64,000 nucleotides of DNA from Bradyrhizobium commune (GCF_015624505.1 NZ_CP061379.1:5952001-6016000); one strand, 5' to 3'; positions 54,542 through 63,751 are shown, numbered from the stretch's first letter. Numbers and translations: made by a program. The notes: generated from the sequence alone by a model not told the origin.

Positions 54542-56194
54542 TCAGAAGATCTTCACGGCGCTGAGCAGCGTCATGTACACGCCATAGGCCAGCGGAATGG
54601 CAACGAACGCCCAGAACAGCGCGGCCTTGCCGTCGAGGCCTCCCGTGCCAATCCCGAACGAGCCGGTCTGCCCGGCGTTCGCGCCGGCGGTCGATGCCTG
54701 GAGCTTCGCCACTTCGGCTTCGCTCATGTACCATTTCGGATTGACCGGCTTGATCAGGTAGTTGCAGATCAAGCCCGCGACCAGCATGGCGCAGAGGATA
54801 TACATGGTCGAGTTATAGACTTGGTCGCGCGGCACGCCCGCCGCGAGCTGAAACTCGCGGATGTAGTTGACTATGACGGGGCCGATGATGCCCGCGGTGG
54901 ACCACGCCGTCAACAGCCGGCCGTGGATAGCGCCGACGAACTGGGTACCGAACATATCGGCGAGATAGGCCGGCACGGTCGCGAAGCCACCACCGTACAT
55001 CGACACAATGATGCCGATGGCGAGCACGAACAGCAACTTCGAGCCCATTGCCGCAAAGGTCGGCGCCAGCGCGTAGAGTACGATGCCCAGGATGAAGAAC
55101 GTATAGTAGGTGTTTTTGCGGCCCATAAGGTCCGACATCGAGGCCCAGAAGAACCTGCCGCCGATGTTGAACAGCGATAGCAGGCCACCGAACCCGGCCG
55201 CGATCGTCGCAATCTGAGCCTTCTGAGCCGTAGTCAGCGCGTTGAAGCCGACATCAGGCAGACCGATAAGCTTGCCGGCGAATATCTCCTGGAGAATCGG
55301 CGAGGCCATGCCGAGCACCCCGATGCCGGCGGACACGTTCAAGCAGAGCACCCACCAGATCAACCAGAACTGCGGCGTCTTGTGCGCATTGTTGAGATGA
55401 ACGTGATGCTCGGAGATCATCGACTTCTTCTCGCTCGGCGGCGTCCAGCCATCGGGGCGCCAGCCGGCCGGCGGCAGGCGGTAGCGGAACGCGCCGATCA
55501 TCATGAAGACGAGATAGCCTGCCCCCATAGCGAGGAAGGTCTCCCAAGCTCCGACCGAGGTCGACGTCTTGAATTGGTTCATGAGCCAATCGGCGAGCGG
55601 GAAGCCGATCATGGCGCCGCCGCCAAAGCCCATAATGGCCATGCCGGTCGCCATGCCGCGGCGGTCCGGGAACCATTTGACCAGCGTCGACACCGGCGAG
55701 ATGTAGCCGAGACCGAGACCGACGCCGCCGATCACACCACAGCCTAGCCACATGACCCAGAGCTGGTGGACATAAATTCCGATGGCGCCGAGCACCAGTC
55801 CGCCACACCAGCACAACGCCGCAACGAAGCCGGCCTTGCGTGGCCCGACGCGCTCAAGCCAGCCGCCCCAGATTGCGGCGGAGACGCCGAGGAAGACGAA
55901 GAACAGCGTGTACATCCACCCGAGGCTTGCGACCTTCCAGTCGCACGTCGTGGTGAACAGCTCCTGCCACAGCGAAATATCCGGGCAGGCCTTCGGCGCG
56001 GTCAATCCGATCGCGCGCGACAGCGGCAGCCAGAACACCGAGAAGCCATAGGCCATGCCGATGCAGAGATGGATGCACAGCGCCGCCGGTGGCACCAACC
56101 AGCGATTGAAGCCGGCCACAGCGATGGTTCGCTCGCGATCGAGGAACCCGGCGCCTGCGCCCGAAATCCTTCCAGCGCTTTCGATTGTCGTCAT
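54542..56194 (-). CDS. Oxalate/formate antiporter-like MFS transporter, 550 aa
   Basis: About twelve membrane helices are visible. OFA-type signatures include 'CIHLCIGMAYGFSVFWLPLS' and 'SLGWMYTLFFVFLGVSAAIW', the loop 'VKWFPDRRGMATGMAIMGFG', 'RFFWASMSDLMGRKNTYY' and 'YLADMFGTQFVGAIHGRLLT'. The family is typed by OxlT of Oxalobacter, which exchanges oxalate for formate. The helix 11 Lys of OxlT could not be assigned with certainty. Position between formate dehydrogenase and the sulfur carrier gene supports formate or oxalate transport. ATG 56194 is used; upstream codons look non-coding. Confidence 0.85.
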   Translation of the reverse strand: MTTIESAGRISGAGAGFLDRERTIAVAGFNRWLVPPAALCIHLCIGMAYGFSVFWLPLSRAIGLTAPKACPDISLWQELFTTTCDWKVASLGWMYTLFFVFLGVSAAIWGGWLERVGPRKAGFVAALCWCGGLVLGAIGIYVHQLWVMWLGCGVIGGVGLGLGYISPVSTLVKWFPDRRGMATGMAIMGFGGGAMIGFPLADWLMNQFKTSTSVGAWETFLAMGAGYLVFMMIGAFRYRLPPAGWRPDGWTPPSEKKSMISEHHVHLNNAHKTPQFWLIWWVLCLNVSAGIGVLGMASPILQEIFAGKLIGLPDVGFNALTTAQKAQIATIAAGFGGLLSLFNIGGRFFWASMSDLMGRKNTYYTFFILGIVLYALAPTFAAMGSKLLFVLAIGIIVSMYGGGFATVPAYLADMFGTQFVGAIHGRLLTAWSTAGIIGPVIVNYIREFQLAAGVPRDQVYNSTMYILCAMLVAGLICNYLIKPVNPKWYMSEAEVAKLQASTAGANAGQTGSFGIGTGGLDGKAALFWAFVAIPLAYGVYMTLLSAVKIF

Positions 56195-56511
56195 GCATTC
56201 CTCCCCTGCCGCCGCCCTTCTGAGCAGCCTGCCGCTACCATCCTGTTCCTCAGCGCTTGGCGGTGCAGCCTCTGTCCCTGCTGCTCCGCACAATCATCCG
56301 ACACGCGCCAGGATTGTCACACGCGTCTGAAAAGTTAACCCCTCGACCGGGGCTCTATGCCCGATACGAGCTCCAGGCTTCGTGCGTGGCCCGTTGATCC
56401 GCGTATCGCAGACAAGACTCAACCTCCGCGCCCGTACGGAGAAAGTCAATTGGGGCAGAAGCCGTGATCGATGTCGATAGACAAAAGGTCGGTATCAGCG
56501 CGGTAACGCGC
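56195..56511. other. 317-base gap between the antiporter and tusA
   Basis: Nothing convincing is coded here. It is the 5' region of the antiporter gene (minus strand) and must contain its promoter. No strong repeat, hairpin or known RNA was seen. Confidence 0.3.
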
Positions 56512-56775
56512 TCAAGAATGCAGCGCAGCATTGACGTCGCCTATCGAACCATTTGTCTTTTCTATCAAGAACACGATGCGCGCGTCGTTGCGCTCGGTGA
56601 TCTCCACCTTGTCGCCGGTCTCGCGGATCAGATTCGGAATGTCAATCACCGACAGGGGATCGGTACAGTGCACTTCGAGCTGATCGCCCGGATGCAACGG
56701 CTTCAGCGCCTTGCGTGTCTTCAAGGCAGGCAGCGGGCATTTCAGCCCGGTAAGATCAAGTGTTGTCCTGGTCAT
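56512..56775 (-). CDS. tusA: TusA-family sulfur carrier protein, 87 aa
   Basis: The TusA/SirA fold is recognised by 'LDLTGLKCPLPALKTRKAL', with the CPxP motif Cys at about residue 13 that carries a persulfide, then 'GDQLEVHCTDPLSVIDIPNL'. TusA relays sulfur from IscS-type desulfurases, in E. coli towards tRNA thiolation and molybdenum cofactor synthesis. Its place beside moeA, mobB and fdhD suggests a role in supplying sulfur for cofactor sulfuration here. It lies 45 bases after moeA. Confidence 0.88.
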   Translation of the reverse strand: MTRTTLDLTGLKCPLPALKTRKALKPLHPGDQLEVHCTDPLSVIDIPNLIRETGDKVEITERNDARIVFLIEKTNGSIGDVNAALHS

Positions 56776-56820
56776 GGGCGCAACATGCAGGGGCAGATTA
56801 AACGCGTCAACGCGGCTGAC

Positions 56821-58077
56821 TCAGATCAGGTCGGCGTAGGACAGGAAACCTACGCTCGAGCCGGGCTCGACGCGCGTGATGTCCTCGCCGAGTTCGACAA
56901 GGCCGTCGGTCTCGACCAATGACGACAGCAGCCCGGCGCCCTCGCGCGGGAACTTGACCGCCTCCAGCATTCCGTCCGCGCCACGCCGCAACGAGGCGCG
57001 GACATATTCGCGCCGGCCGATCTTCTTCTTATAGGAGAAGGCCGCGGGCACCGGAATCGGCAAGAACCGTTCCGGCAGGCCGCCGGCGAGCGCCAGTACG
57101 GTGGGCCGCACCACATGGACAAACGTGACGAAGCTCGCCACTGGATTGCCGGGCAATCCGATCAGCGGCGTGCCCTGGATGATGCCCATCGCCACGGGCC
57201 GGCCGGGCTTGATCGCCATCCGCCACAGCACCAGCGAGCCGATGCTCTCGACCGCCGCCTTGACGTGATCCTCCTCGCCGGTCGAGACACCGCCGGTGGT
57301 GAGGATCAGATCATGTCTGCCTGCGACCTGCTTCAATCCATCCGCAAGCGATATGCGTTCATCGCGCAAGATGCCGAGATCGGAAACCTCGCAGCCGAGC
57401 CGGCGCAACATCGCCATCAGCATGAAGCGGTTGGAATCGTAAAGCTGCGACCGAGCGCGTGGCTCGCCGGGCGACGCAAGCTCGTCGCCAGTCGAGAACA
57501 CCGCGACGCGGATGCGCCTGACCACATCGAGCAGGGTCAGGCCGAACGCAGCTGCAAGCGCGACGTGCTGCGGCCGCAAGCGCAGACCGGCGCGCAACGC
57601 GACGCGACCTTGCGGAATGTCTTCGCCCGCGGGGCGAACATTGGCGCCCGGCTTGAGCCCCGGCGGCAGCACGATCCTGCCGGCGTCATCGATGCGGACA
57701 TCCTCCTGCATGAAGACGGTCTCGGCATCCGGCGGCATCGGCGCGCCGGTAAAGATGCGCGCGGTGTGGCCTGGCTTGATCGCGGCCTGCGCCAGGCCGC
57801 CGGCCTGGATGCGACCGTCGAGCGGGAACGCCTGCTCCGCATCCCGCGGAAGGTCCGCGCTGCGCACGGCATAGCCGTCAACAGCGGAATTGGTGAAGGG
57901 CGGCAGCGGCAGGGGCGCCGCGATGTCGTGCGCCAGCACGCGCCCGTCCGCATCGACCAGCGCCACCGCCTCGAGATCGGCAATCGCATTGACCCGCGCC
58001 GTGATCAGGCCAACCGCCTCGTCGACCGACATCATCGGTCCACCGAAGGCAAAACAATCGTCCGACAATTGCGCCAT
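56821..58077 (-). CDS. moeA: Molybdopterin molybdotransferase MoeA, 418 aa
   Basis: Domain signs: 'PPFTNSAVDGYAVRSADLP', 'IFTGAPMPPDAETVFMQED', 'RVAVFSTGDELASPGE', 'LILTTGGVSTGEEDHVKAAV' and 'GLPGNPVASFVTFVHVVRP'. These are the MoeA substrate loops. It inserts molybdate (or tungstate) into adenylylated molybdopterin. It lies 9 bases after mobB and 45 before tusA, all on the minus strand, which forms a cofactor operon mobB-moeA-tusA. Confidence 0.94.
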   Translation of the reverse strand: MAQLSDDCFAFGGPMMSVDEAVGLITARVNAIADLEAVALVDADGRVLAHDIAAPLPLPPFTNSAVDGYAVRSADLPRDAEQAFPLDGRIQAGGLAQAAIKPGHTARIFTGAPMPPDAETVFMQEDVRIDDAGRIVLPPGLKPGANVRPAGEDIPQGRVALRAGLRLRPQHVALAAAFGLTLLDVVRRIRVAVFSTGDELASPGEPRARSQLYDSNRFMLMAMLRRLGCEVSDLGILRDERISLADGLKQVAGRHDLILTTGGVSTGEEDHVKAAVESIGSLVLWRMAIKPGRPVAMGIIQGTPLIGLPGNPVASFVTFVHVVRPTVLALAGGLPERFLPIPVPAAFSYKKKIGRREYVRASLRRGADGMLEAVKFPREGAGLLSSLVETDGLVELGEDITRVEPGSSVGFLSYADLI

Positions 58078-58086
58078 GGTGCCTCG

Positions 58087-58614
58087 TCAGCGCATTGCGG
58101 CGCTCTTCGCGACCGCTTCCTCAACCGGCATCGCCGCACGCAGCAGCAATGCCGCAGCAGCCGGGATATCATCGAGATGGACGGTCGGCAGCCGGGTTTC
58201 AACCGTCGCATCGGTCGCAATCCCGACAATTCCGGGATCATCGGGGAACAGCAGCGGCTTGTCGTTCGCGGCGCGGTGCACCTCGATCTTGCGATGCGGC
58301 TCGCGTTTGAAGCCTTCGACGACGACGAGATCGACGGCAGACAGCTTGCTCAGAAGATCCGGCAGCCGCGGCTCCGCGGCGCCACGCAATTCGTGCATCA
58401 GGGCCCAGCGGTTCGACGAAGCCACCAGCACCTCGGCCGCACCGGCCTCGCGATGGCGCCAGGAATCCTTGCCGGGCACGTCGACATCGAACTGGTGATG
58501 CGCATGCTTGATGACGGAGACGCGCAGCCCCTGCGCGTTGAAATGCGGGATCAGCCGCGTCAACAGCGTGGTCTTGCCCGCACCGCTCCAGCCTGCAAGG
58601 CCGATGACTTTCAT
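58087..58614 (-). CDS. mobB: Molybdopterin-guanine dinucleotide biosynthesis protein MobB, 175 aa
   Basis: The P-loop 'GLAGWSGAGKTTLLTRLI' is followed by 'VSVIKHAHHQFDVDVPGKDS' and 'ELRGAAEPRLPDLLSKLSAVDLVVVEGF', the typical MobB pattern. It is a GTP-binding helper of MobA in making bis-MGD. Start ATG 58614 (MKVIGLAGWSGAG) is chosen; the longer frame to 58776 runs through the palindromic repeat. It is divergent from fdhD. Confidence 0.93.
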   Translation of the reverse strand: MKVIGLAGWSGAGKTTLLTRLIPHFNAQGLRVSVIKHAHHQFDVDVPGKDSWRHREAGAAEVLVASSNRWALMHELRGAAEPRLPDLLSKLSAVDLVVVEGFKREPHRKIEVHRAANDKPLLFPDDPGIVGIATDATVETRLPTVHLDDIPAAAALLLRAAMPVEEAVAKSAAMR

Positions 58615-58668
58615 TCCAGCTCCGTCTCCGCGAGCGACCTGGTCTTTGGTGGAACCGCTCCCGCCACC

Positions 58669-58747
58669 GTCATTGCGAGCGACGCGGAGCAATCCAGACT
58701 GTCTCCGCGGGGGCATTCCGGGATTGCTTCGCTTCGCTCGCAATGAC
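58669..58747. repeat. Interspersed inverted repeat between mobB and fdhD
   Basis: The left arm (58669-58695) begins GTCATTGCGAGCGACGCGGA and its inverted counterpart lies at 58721-58747, ending CGCTCGCAATGAC, with a few mismatches. A 25-base spacer has TCTCCGCGGG. It is a typical Bradyrhizobium intergenic palindrome and would form a long hairpin in RNA from either strand. Confidence 0.8.
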
Positions 58748-58819
58748 GAGGCGGCATTTTCCTCTCTCTCGGCCATGCTTATATCGGCTTGGCCCGAATG
58801 TCATGCTAACCTCGCGGCC

Positions 58820-59710
58820 ATGATGAAGATCGACAAAGCCCCGGTGCCCCTGATCGTCCCAAACCCGGACGACCCACGCCTGACGGAGAGCGTGACCGGG
58901 ACCGACCAGACCGGCGCCAGGGTCGAGATCAAGGTGCCGATGGAGCGGCCGCTGACGCTCTATTTGAATTCGCAGGAGATCGTCACCATGATGACGATCG
59001 GCGACTATCCGGAATATCTGGCGCTGGGCTATCTGCTCAACCAGAACATGCTGAAGTATAATGACGTCGTCACCGAGGTCGAATATGACGACGACCTCCA
59101 GGTGGTCGTGGTGCGCACCTCACATCACACCAATTTCGAGGCCAAGCTGAAGAAGCGCACGCAGACCTCGGGCTGCGCGCAAGGCACCGCCTTCGGTGAT
59201 CTGCTCGAGGCCGTCGAGAGCGTCGCGCTGCCGAAGGCCGAGCTGCGCACCTCCTGGCTGTACCAGATGACGCAGACCATCAACACCATGCCCTCGCTCT
59301 ATCTCGAAGCCGGCGCGATCCATGGCTGTGTGCTGTGCCAGGAAGGCACTCCGCTCTGCTACACCGAGGATGTCGGCCGCCACAACGCCGTCGACAAGAT
59401 CGCGGGCTGGATGTACCGCCACGGCGTCGACGCCTCTGACAAGATTCTCTACACCACGGGACGCCTCACCTCCGAGATGGTGATCAAGACCGTTCGGATG
59501 GGCATTCCGATCCTGGTGTCGCGCTCCGGCTTCACCGCCTGGGGCGTCGATCTCGCCCGGCAAGTCGGGCTGACGCTGGTCGGTCGCACCCGTGGCAAGC
59601 GCTTCATCGCGCTCGCGGGCGAGGAGCGCATCGTCTACGACCAGAACCTCGAATACGTCGAGGAGGAATCGGCGAAACACAAGCGCAAGGGTGAAGGTGG
59701 TGACGACTAG
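58820..59710 (+). CDS. fdhD: Formate dehydrogenase accessory sulfurtransferase FdhD, 296 aa
   Basis: FdhD hallmarks are '[20 protein letters not shown]', '[14 protein letters not shown]', the Cys-containing 'TSGCAQG' and 'HGCVLCQEG' loops (the latter with a CxxC-type pair), '[17 protein letters not shown]' and '[20 protein letters not shown]'. It transfers sulfur from a desulfurase to the Mo/W cofactor, which is needed for active formate dehydrogenase. ATG 58820 (MMKIDKAP) is used; the longer open frame includes the palindromic repeat. mobA overlaps its end. Confidence 0.94.
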   Translation: MMKIDKAPVPLIVPNPDDPRLTESVTGTDQTGARVEIKVPMERPLTLYLNSQEIVTMMTIGDYPEYLALGYLLNQNMLKYNDVVTEVEYDDDLQVVVVRTSHHTNFEAKLKKRTQTSGCAQGTAFGDLLEAVESVALPKAELRTSWLYQMTQTINTMPSLYLEAGAIHGCVLCQEGTPLCYTEDVGRHNAVDKIAGWMYRHGVDASDKILYTTGRLTSEMVIKTVRMGIPILVSRSGFTAWGVDLARQVGLTLVGRTRGKRFIALAGEERIVYDQNLEYVEEESAKHKRKGEGGDD

Positions 59711-60332
59711 GATTCCGGCAACGCAAGGCGTGCTGCTCGCCGGTGGTCTCGCGCGGCGCATGGGCGGCGGTGACAAGCCGATGCGCACGATCGGCGGCCG
59801 CACCATCCTGGAGCGCGTGATCGCGCGTCTGACGCCCCAATGCAGCGGCCTGATCCTCAATGCCAACGGAGATCCCGCGCGTTTCGCCGTGTTCGGCTTG
59901 CGGGTCATTGCCGACGACGTGCCCGGCTTTCCCGGCCCGCTCGCCGGCATCCTCGCCGCGCTCGACTGGACGGCGGCGAACCGGCCCGAGATCGAATGGG
60001 TCCTTAGCGCCGCCGGTGACTGCCCGTTCCTGCCGCGCAATCTCGTCGCGCGCCTGCACGAGGCACTTGAGCGAGAGAGCGCGCAGCTCGCGGTCGCCGC
60101 ATCAGGCGACCAGTCGCATCCGGTGATCGGTCTGTGGCGCGTTGATTTGCGCGAACAGCTGCGTCACGCGCTGGTGGTCGAGGACCTTCGCAAGATCGAC
60201 CGCTGGACCGCCCGCTATCGGCTGGCGACAGTGACTTGGCCGACCGAGCCGCTCGACCCGTTCTTCAACGCCAACACGGTCGAGGACATCGCGGAAGCCG
60301 AGCGGCTGGCGGCGCTGGATGCCGCGACCTAG
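59700..60332 (+). CDS. mobA: Molybdenum cofactor guanylyltransferase MobA, about 210 aa
   Basis: The N-terminal nucleotidyltransferase signature '[19 protein letters not shown]' binds GTP-Mg, followed by 'ILNANGDP' and '[13 protein letters not shown]', 'HPVIGLW' and '[10 protein letters not shown]'. It attaches GMP to molybdopterin to give (bis-)MGD. The start is a GTG at 59700 (or 59697) that overlaps the fdhD stop codon region by about 11 bases, so it is translationally coupled. No ATG lies nearby in this frame. Confidence 0.92.
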   Translation: MTTRIPATQGVLLAGGLARRMGGGDKPMRTIGGRTILERVIARLTPQCSGLILNANGDPARFAVFGLRVIADDVPGFPGPLAGILAALDWTAANRPEIEWVLSAAGDCPFLPRNLVARLHEALERESAQLAVAASGDQSHPVIGLWRVDLREQLRHALVVEDLRKIDRWTARYRLATVTWPTEPLDPFFNANTVEDIAEAERLAALDAAT

Positions 60333-60369
60333 CGCCAACGCGCAAAGCCGCCAGCGTCCAGCAATCCGC

Positions 60370-61500
60370 TCAGGCCGCGAGCGGCACCTCCCAAGCGTCG
60401 TAGCCGTAGACCCAGCTGGTATCGGTCCGCTCTCTCAGCCAGATATTGGCGCGCGAGGTCTCCTGCACCCGCGTGGTCCGCACCTTGCGCGTCGCCTCGA
60501 AGCGGCCGAATGCGTTGGCGACGCCGTCGCGGTCGACGCCTTCGAGGCAGCGCGACAGCACGGCGGCATCCTCAATCGCCATGGCCGCGCCTTGCGCCAT
60601 GTAGGGCGTCATCGGATGACAGGCATCGCCCAGCAGCGTCACCTTGCCGTCCGCCCAGCGTTCCAGCGCATCGCGATCCATGATCGCCCATTTGTGCACG
60701 TCGGGGCACGCCGCGAGCACTTGGCCGACCTGCGGATGAAAGCCCTCGAACGAAGCGCGCAAATCGCACACGTCGCCCTTCGCCGACCAGGACTCGATCC
60801 GGAAGTTCGGCTCGGGCTGGCTGGTGACGAGATAGACCTCGCTGCGGTCGGGCTTGACGTAGTAGATCACGATGTGGCGGTCCTCGCCCCACCACTTCGT
60901 GCAGTCGTCGATCTTCTCCCCGCCGAGCAGCGCCGCCGGATAAGTGGTGCGATAGGCGATGCGGCCGGTGAACCTGACCGGCGCGGTGTCGAACAGGATG
61001 TCACGCACCACCGAATGCACGCCGTCCGCGCCGACCACGGCGTCAGCGACGACGCTCGAGCCATTTGCAAAAGTCAGGCGGATGCCATCGCCGGTCTCGT
61101 CGAGACCGATCAGCTTGTGGCCAAGCCTCACACGCTCATCAGGTACCGCGCTCGCAAGTGCCGCATGCAGATCGCCGCGATGGGCGAGCAGATAAGGCGC
61201 GCCGAACTTCTCCTCAGCGCTCTCGCCGAAAATCATGTCGAACTTGATGTCGCCGCTGTTCCAGTCGCGATTGTTCCACGAGCGCGGGTAGAACGACTGG
61301 CTGCGCATGCGTTGCTCCAGCCCCAGCGCGCGCAACACCTTCATCGCGTTGCAGCCGATCTGGATGCCGGCGCCGATGCGGGCGAATTGGGCTGCTTGCT
61401 CATAGACCATGACATCGATGCCGACGCGCCGAAGCGCCGCGGCGGTCGCAAGCCCGCCCATACCGGCACCGACGATCGCAACCGAAAGCGGCTTTGCCAT
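60370..61500 (-). CDS. FAD-dependent aromatic hydroxylase, 6-hydroxynicotinate 3-monooxygenase (NicC)-like, 376 aa
   Basis: The Rossmann motif 'VAIVGAGMGGLATAAALRRV' (residues 7-26) and the flavin monooxygenase motifs 'VVGADGVHSVVRD' and 'LLGDACHPMTPYMAQGAAMA' are complete. 'KWWGEDRHIVIYYV' and a C-terminal 'NIWLRERTDTSWVYGYD' resemble NicC of Pseudomonas (382 aa), which decarboxylates and hydroxylates 6-hydroxynicotinate. Salicylate 1-hydroxylase or 3-hydroxybenzoate 6-hydroxylase are alternatives. It faces mobA convergently. ATG 61500 is used; the upstream frame adds a doubtful 36 residues. Confidence 0.8.
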   Translation of the reverse strand: MAKPLSVAIVGAGMGGLATAAALRRVGIDVMVYEQAAQFARIGAGIQIGCNAMKVLRALGLEQRMRSQSFYPRSWNNRDWNSGDIKFDMIFGESAEEKFGAPYLLAHRGDLHAALASAVPDERVRLGHKLIGLDETGDGIRLTFANGSSVVADAVVGADGVHSVVRDILFDTAPVRFTGRIAYRTTYPAALLGGEKIDDCTKWWGEDRHIVIYYVKPDRSEVYLVTSQPEPNFRIESWSAKGDVCDLRASFEGFHPQVGQVLAACPDVHKWAIMDRDALERWADGKVTLLGDACHPMTPYMAQGAAMAIEDAAVLSRCLEGVDRDGVANAFGRFEATRKVRTTRVQETSRANIWLRERTDTSWVYGYDAWEVPLAA

Positions 61501-61625
61501 CCCGTCCCACCCCTGTTTGTCGCGCGGCTTGAAGCGCCGCGTTGTCAAATCATAATGCTTGCCCGGGAACGGATTGAACAGCCATTCGAAGCATGGCCGT
61601 CCTCGCAATGGTCATGGCGGGCGGA

Positions 61626-62459
61626 TCAGTCCGCCTTCCTCTCGGCATTCGGAAAGAACACCTGCTGTCCGTCGACCCTGTAGGCGGCGATCGCCGCCTG
61701 CCCCTCCGGCGAGATCAGCCAGTCGACAAAAGCTTGGCCTGGCTCCTTTTTCACGCTCGGAAGCTTTTCCGGGTTCATCAGCATCACGCCGTATTGGTTG
61801 AGCAGCCGCTTGTCGCCTTCGACGACGATGTCGAGATCGCCGCGTTCCCTGAAGGCGATCCAGCTGCCGCGGTCGGACAGCACATAGGCGTTCGCCGTGC
61901 GTGCGGCGTCGAGCGCAGCGGTCATGCCTTGCCCGATGTCGCGATACCAGGCGCCCTTGGCAGTCGCGATGTCGATACCCGCGACGATCCAGAGCGCGAG
62001 CTCCGCGGCATGAGTTCCCGAGCGATCGCCGCGCGACACGAACGGTGCCCCCTTGGCCTCGATCGTCTTCAGCGCGGTCGCGATGTCCTTGCCCTTCACG
62101 CCGGCGGGATCGCTCTTCGGCCCGACCAGCACGAAGTCGTTGTACATGACGTCGAAGCGCTTTGTGGCAAAACCGTCGGCGACGAACTTCTCCTCCTGCG
62201 GCCGCGCATGCATCAGCACGACATCGGCCTCGCCCTTCCGCGCCCCATCGAGCACCTCGTCGGCGCGGCGGGCGATCACGGTCACCTCGATGCCGGTCTT
62301 GTCGTGAAAGATCGGCAGCAGGTAACGGAGCAGGCCTGAATCCTGCGTCGATGTCGTCGAGGCCAGGACGATCGCGCGCTCCTCGGCGGACGACGCCGCA
62401 ACGCCCGCGACAAGGCCGCAAAGAAGCGCAAGTGAAACAGGCAATTGGCGGACGGCCAT
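61626..62459 (-). CDS. tupA: TupA-like tungstate ABC transporter substrate-binding protein, 277 aa
   Basis: A signal peptide (MAVRQLPVSLALLCGLVAG...) is followed by the TupA anion-binding motif 'LASTTSTQDSGLLRYLLP', then 'VVLMHARPQEEKFVADGF' and 'FVSRGDRSGTHAAELALW'. The TTSTQDSG loop and 'SRGDRSGTHAAE' are the oxyanion-binding residues of the TupA/WtpA type, which prefer tungstate. The permease and ATPase (tupB, tupC) are not seen downstream in the window, where nicC-like follows. ATG 62459 is chosen. It is divergent from an HTH/PBP regulator. Confidence 0.85.
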   Translation of the reverse strand: MAVRQLPVSLALLCGLVAGVAASSAEERAIVLASTTSTQDSGLLRYLLPIFHDKTGIEVTVIARRADEVLDGARKGEADVVLMHARPQEEKFVADGFATKRFDVMYNDFVLVGPKSDPAGVKGKDIATALKTIEAKGAPFVSRGDRSGTHAAELALWIVAGIDIATAKGAWYRDIGQGMTAALDAARTANAYVLSDRGSWIAFRERGDLDIVVEGDKRLLNQYGVMLMNPEKLPSVKKEPGQAFVDWLISPEGQAAIAAYRVDGQQVFFPNAERKAD

Positions 62460-62857
62460 GAACGGGTTCCCACTGAACAGAATGCGATCATGAAGATCGA
62501 TTGCGCCGCACTCGTGACGCATCCGCCCGCGTGGCGGCAACAAAAGATAGAACACGAGCTGAGCCACTACCGGCAGCACACGTTGCCGGCGCATGGGCGA
62601 TCGCGCCGCGACGGGTCGCTCGGGAAATCTCGGCAATGAATCAACCGGCACGTTGATTGCTCTCGCGAGCGCGCGGGTCGCAAGGCTCGCACCATTCGAG
62701 CCTCGCAAGATCGTCAACCAAGATGAAATCGCGTGTCAGGATGTGTTGCAAAGCAACGAGATGATCGGGCATGGTTCGCGCGGACTGAAATTGAAAGTGC
62801 AGAATTCCCCCTGCGTTGAACGTCAAAAAGAAGCAAGAATTTGCATAGGAATGCAGG
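62460..62857. promoter_or_regulatory. Divergent control region between tupA and its putative regulator
   Basis: The region of 398 bases holds a 7-bp inverted repeat (62639-62645/62652-62658, AATCAAC/GTTGATT) and a 5-bp one (62745-62757, GTTGC-AAA-GCAAC). Either could bind the HTH/PBP regulator. A TTGAAC word upstream of 62858 may be a -35 element. No gene is visible. Confidence 0.45.
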
Positions 62858-63751
62858 ATGGAATTCCTGACGACGAGTGAAGCCGCCGACTATCTCCGGC
62901 TCGGTGAACGAAAGCTCTACGAACTCGTCACCAACGGTGCGATCCCCTGCACCAAGGTGACCGGGAAGTGGCTGTTTCCCCGCCACGAGCTCGATCTCTG
63001 GGTGCTATCAGGACTGGCGCGTCCGGCCGGCATGCTGACCGCGGAGCCGCCGCCGGTCGTCGGCGGCAGCCAGGACGAGCTTCTCGATTGGAGCCTGCGC
63101 GAATCCGGCTCCGGCCTCGGCTCGATGAGCGAGGGCAGCGTGCGCGGGCTCGAGCGCCTGCAACGCGACGAGGTGATGGCAGTCGCGGTGCACTTCCACA
63201 GTCTCGATGCCTCCGGCAATCTCGCCTCCGACGCCAGCGTCACGGCGCTGCGGGACGCGCCGGATCTGCATGATGCGGTGTTGGTGGCGTTCGTGCGGCG
63301 CGAGCAAGGGCTCGTGCTGCCGCCGGGCAATCCGAAGCGGCTGCGCGGCCTCTCCGACGTGCTCGCGCTCGGCGCCAGGATGGCGATGCGACAGCAGGGC
63401 ACCGGCGCGCAGATGCTGCTCGACATGTTGCTCACGCGCGCGGGCGCCTCCGCGCGGGATCTGCGCCGCGTGGACCCGCCGGCCCTCACGGGGCCTGATC
63501 TCGCCGAGATCGTCCGCGCCGGACAAGCCGATTGCGGGGTCGCGACGCGCGCCGCGGCGCGCTCGGCCGGCCTCGATTTCGTGCCGCTGGTCTGGGAGAA
63601 TTTTGACCTCGCGATGCGGCAGCGCAGTTATTTCCGCCCCGCCATGCAGGCCCTGATCCGGTTCCTCAGCGAACGGCGGCTGCGGCAGCGCGCCGAGGAG
63701 CTGACCGGCTACGATCCCTCGCCGGCAGGACAGATCCGCTTCGCAGCCTGA
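62858..63751 (+). CDS. HTH regulator with periplasmic-binding-protein-like domain, probable Mo/W-responsive, 297 aa
   Basis: The N-terminus is a short excisionase-type HTH ('TTSEAADYLRLGERKLYELV', 'WLFPRHELDLWV'), and the rest (about 70-285) is a PBP-like domain: 'VHFHSLDASGNLASDASVTA', 'QGLVLPPGNPKRLRGLSDV', 'ADCGVATRAAARSAGLDFVP', 'NFDLAMRQRSYFRPAMQALI'. This is the architecture of ModE-independent molybdate/tungstate regulators with a substrate-binding-like sensor. It is divergent from tupA and so is a likely sensor of tungstate or molybdate. Confidence 0.82.
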   Translation: MEFLTTSEAADYLRLGERKLYELVTNGAIPCTKVTGKWLFPRHELDLWVLSGLARPAGMLTAEPPPVVGGSQDELLDWSLRESGSGLGSMSEGSVRGLERLQRDEVMAVAVHFHSLDASGNLASDASVTALRDAPDLHDAVLVAFVRREQGLVLPPGNPKRLRGLSDVLALGARMAMRQQGTGAQMLLDMLLTRAGASARDLRRVDPPALTGPDLAEIVRAGQADCGVATRAAARSAGLDFVPLVWENFDLAMRQRSYFRPAMQALIRFLSERRLRQRAEELTGYDPSPAGQIRFAA

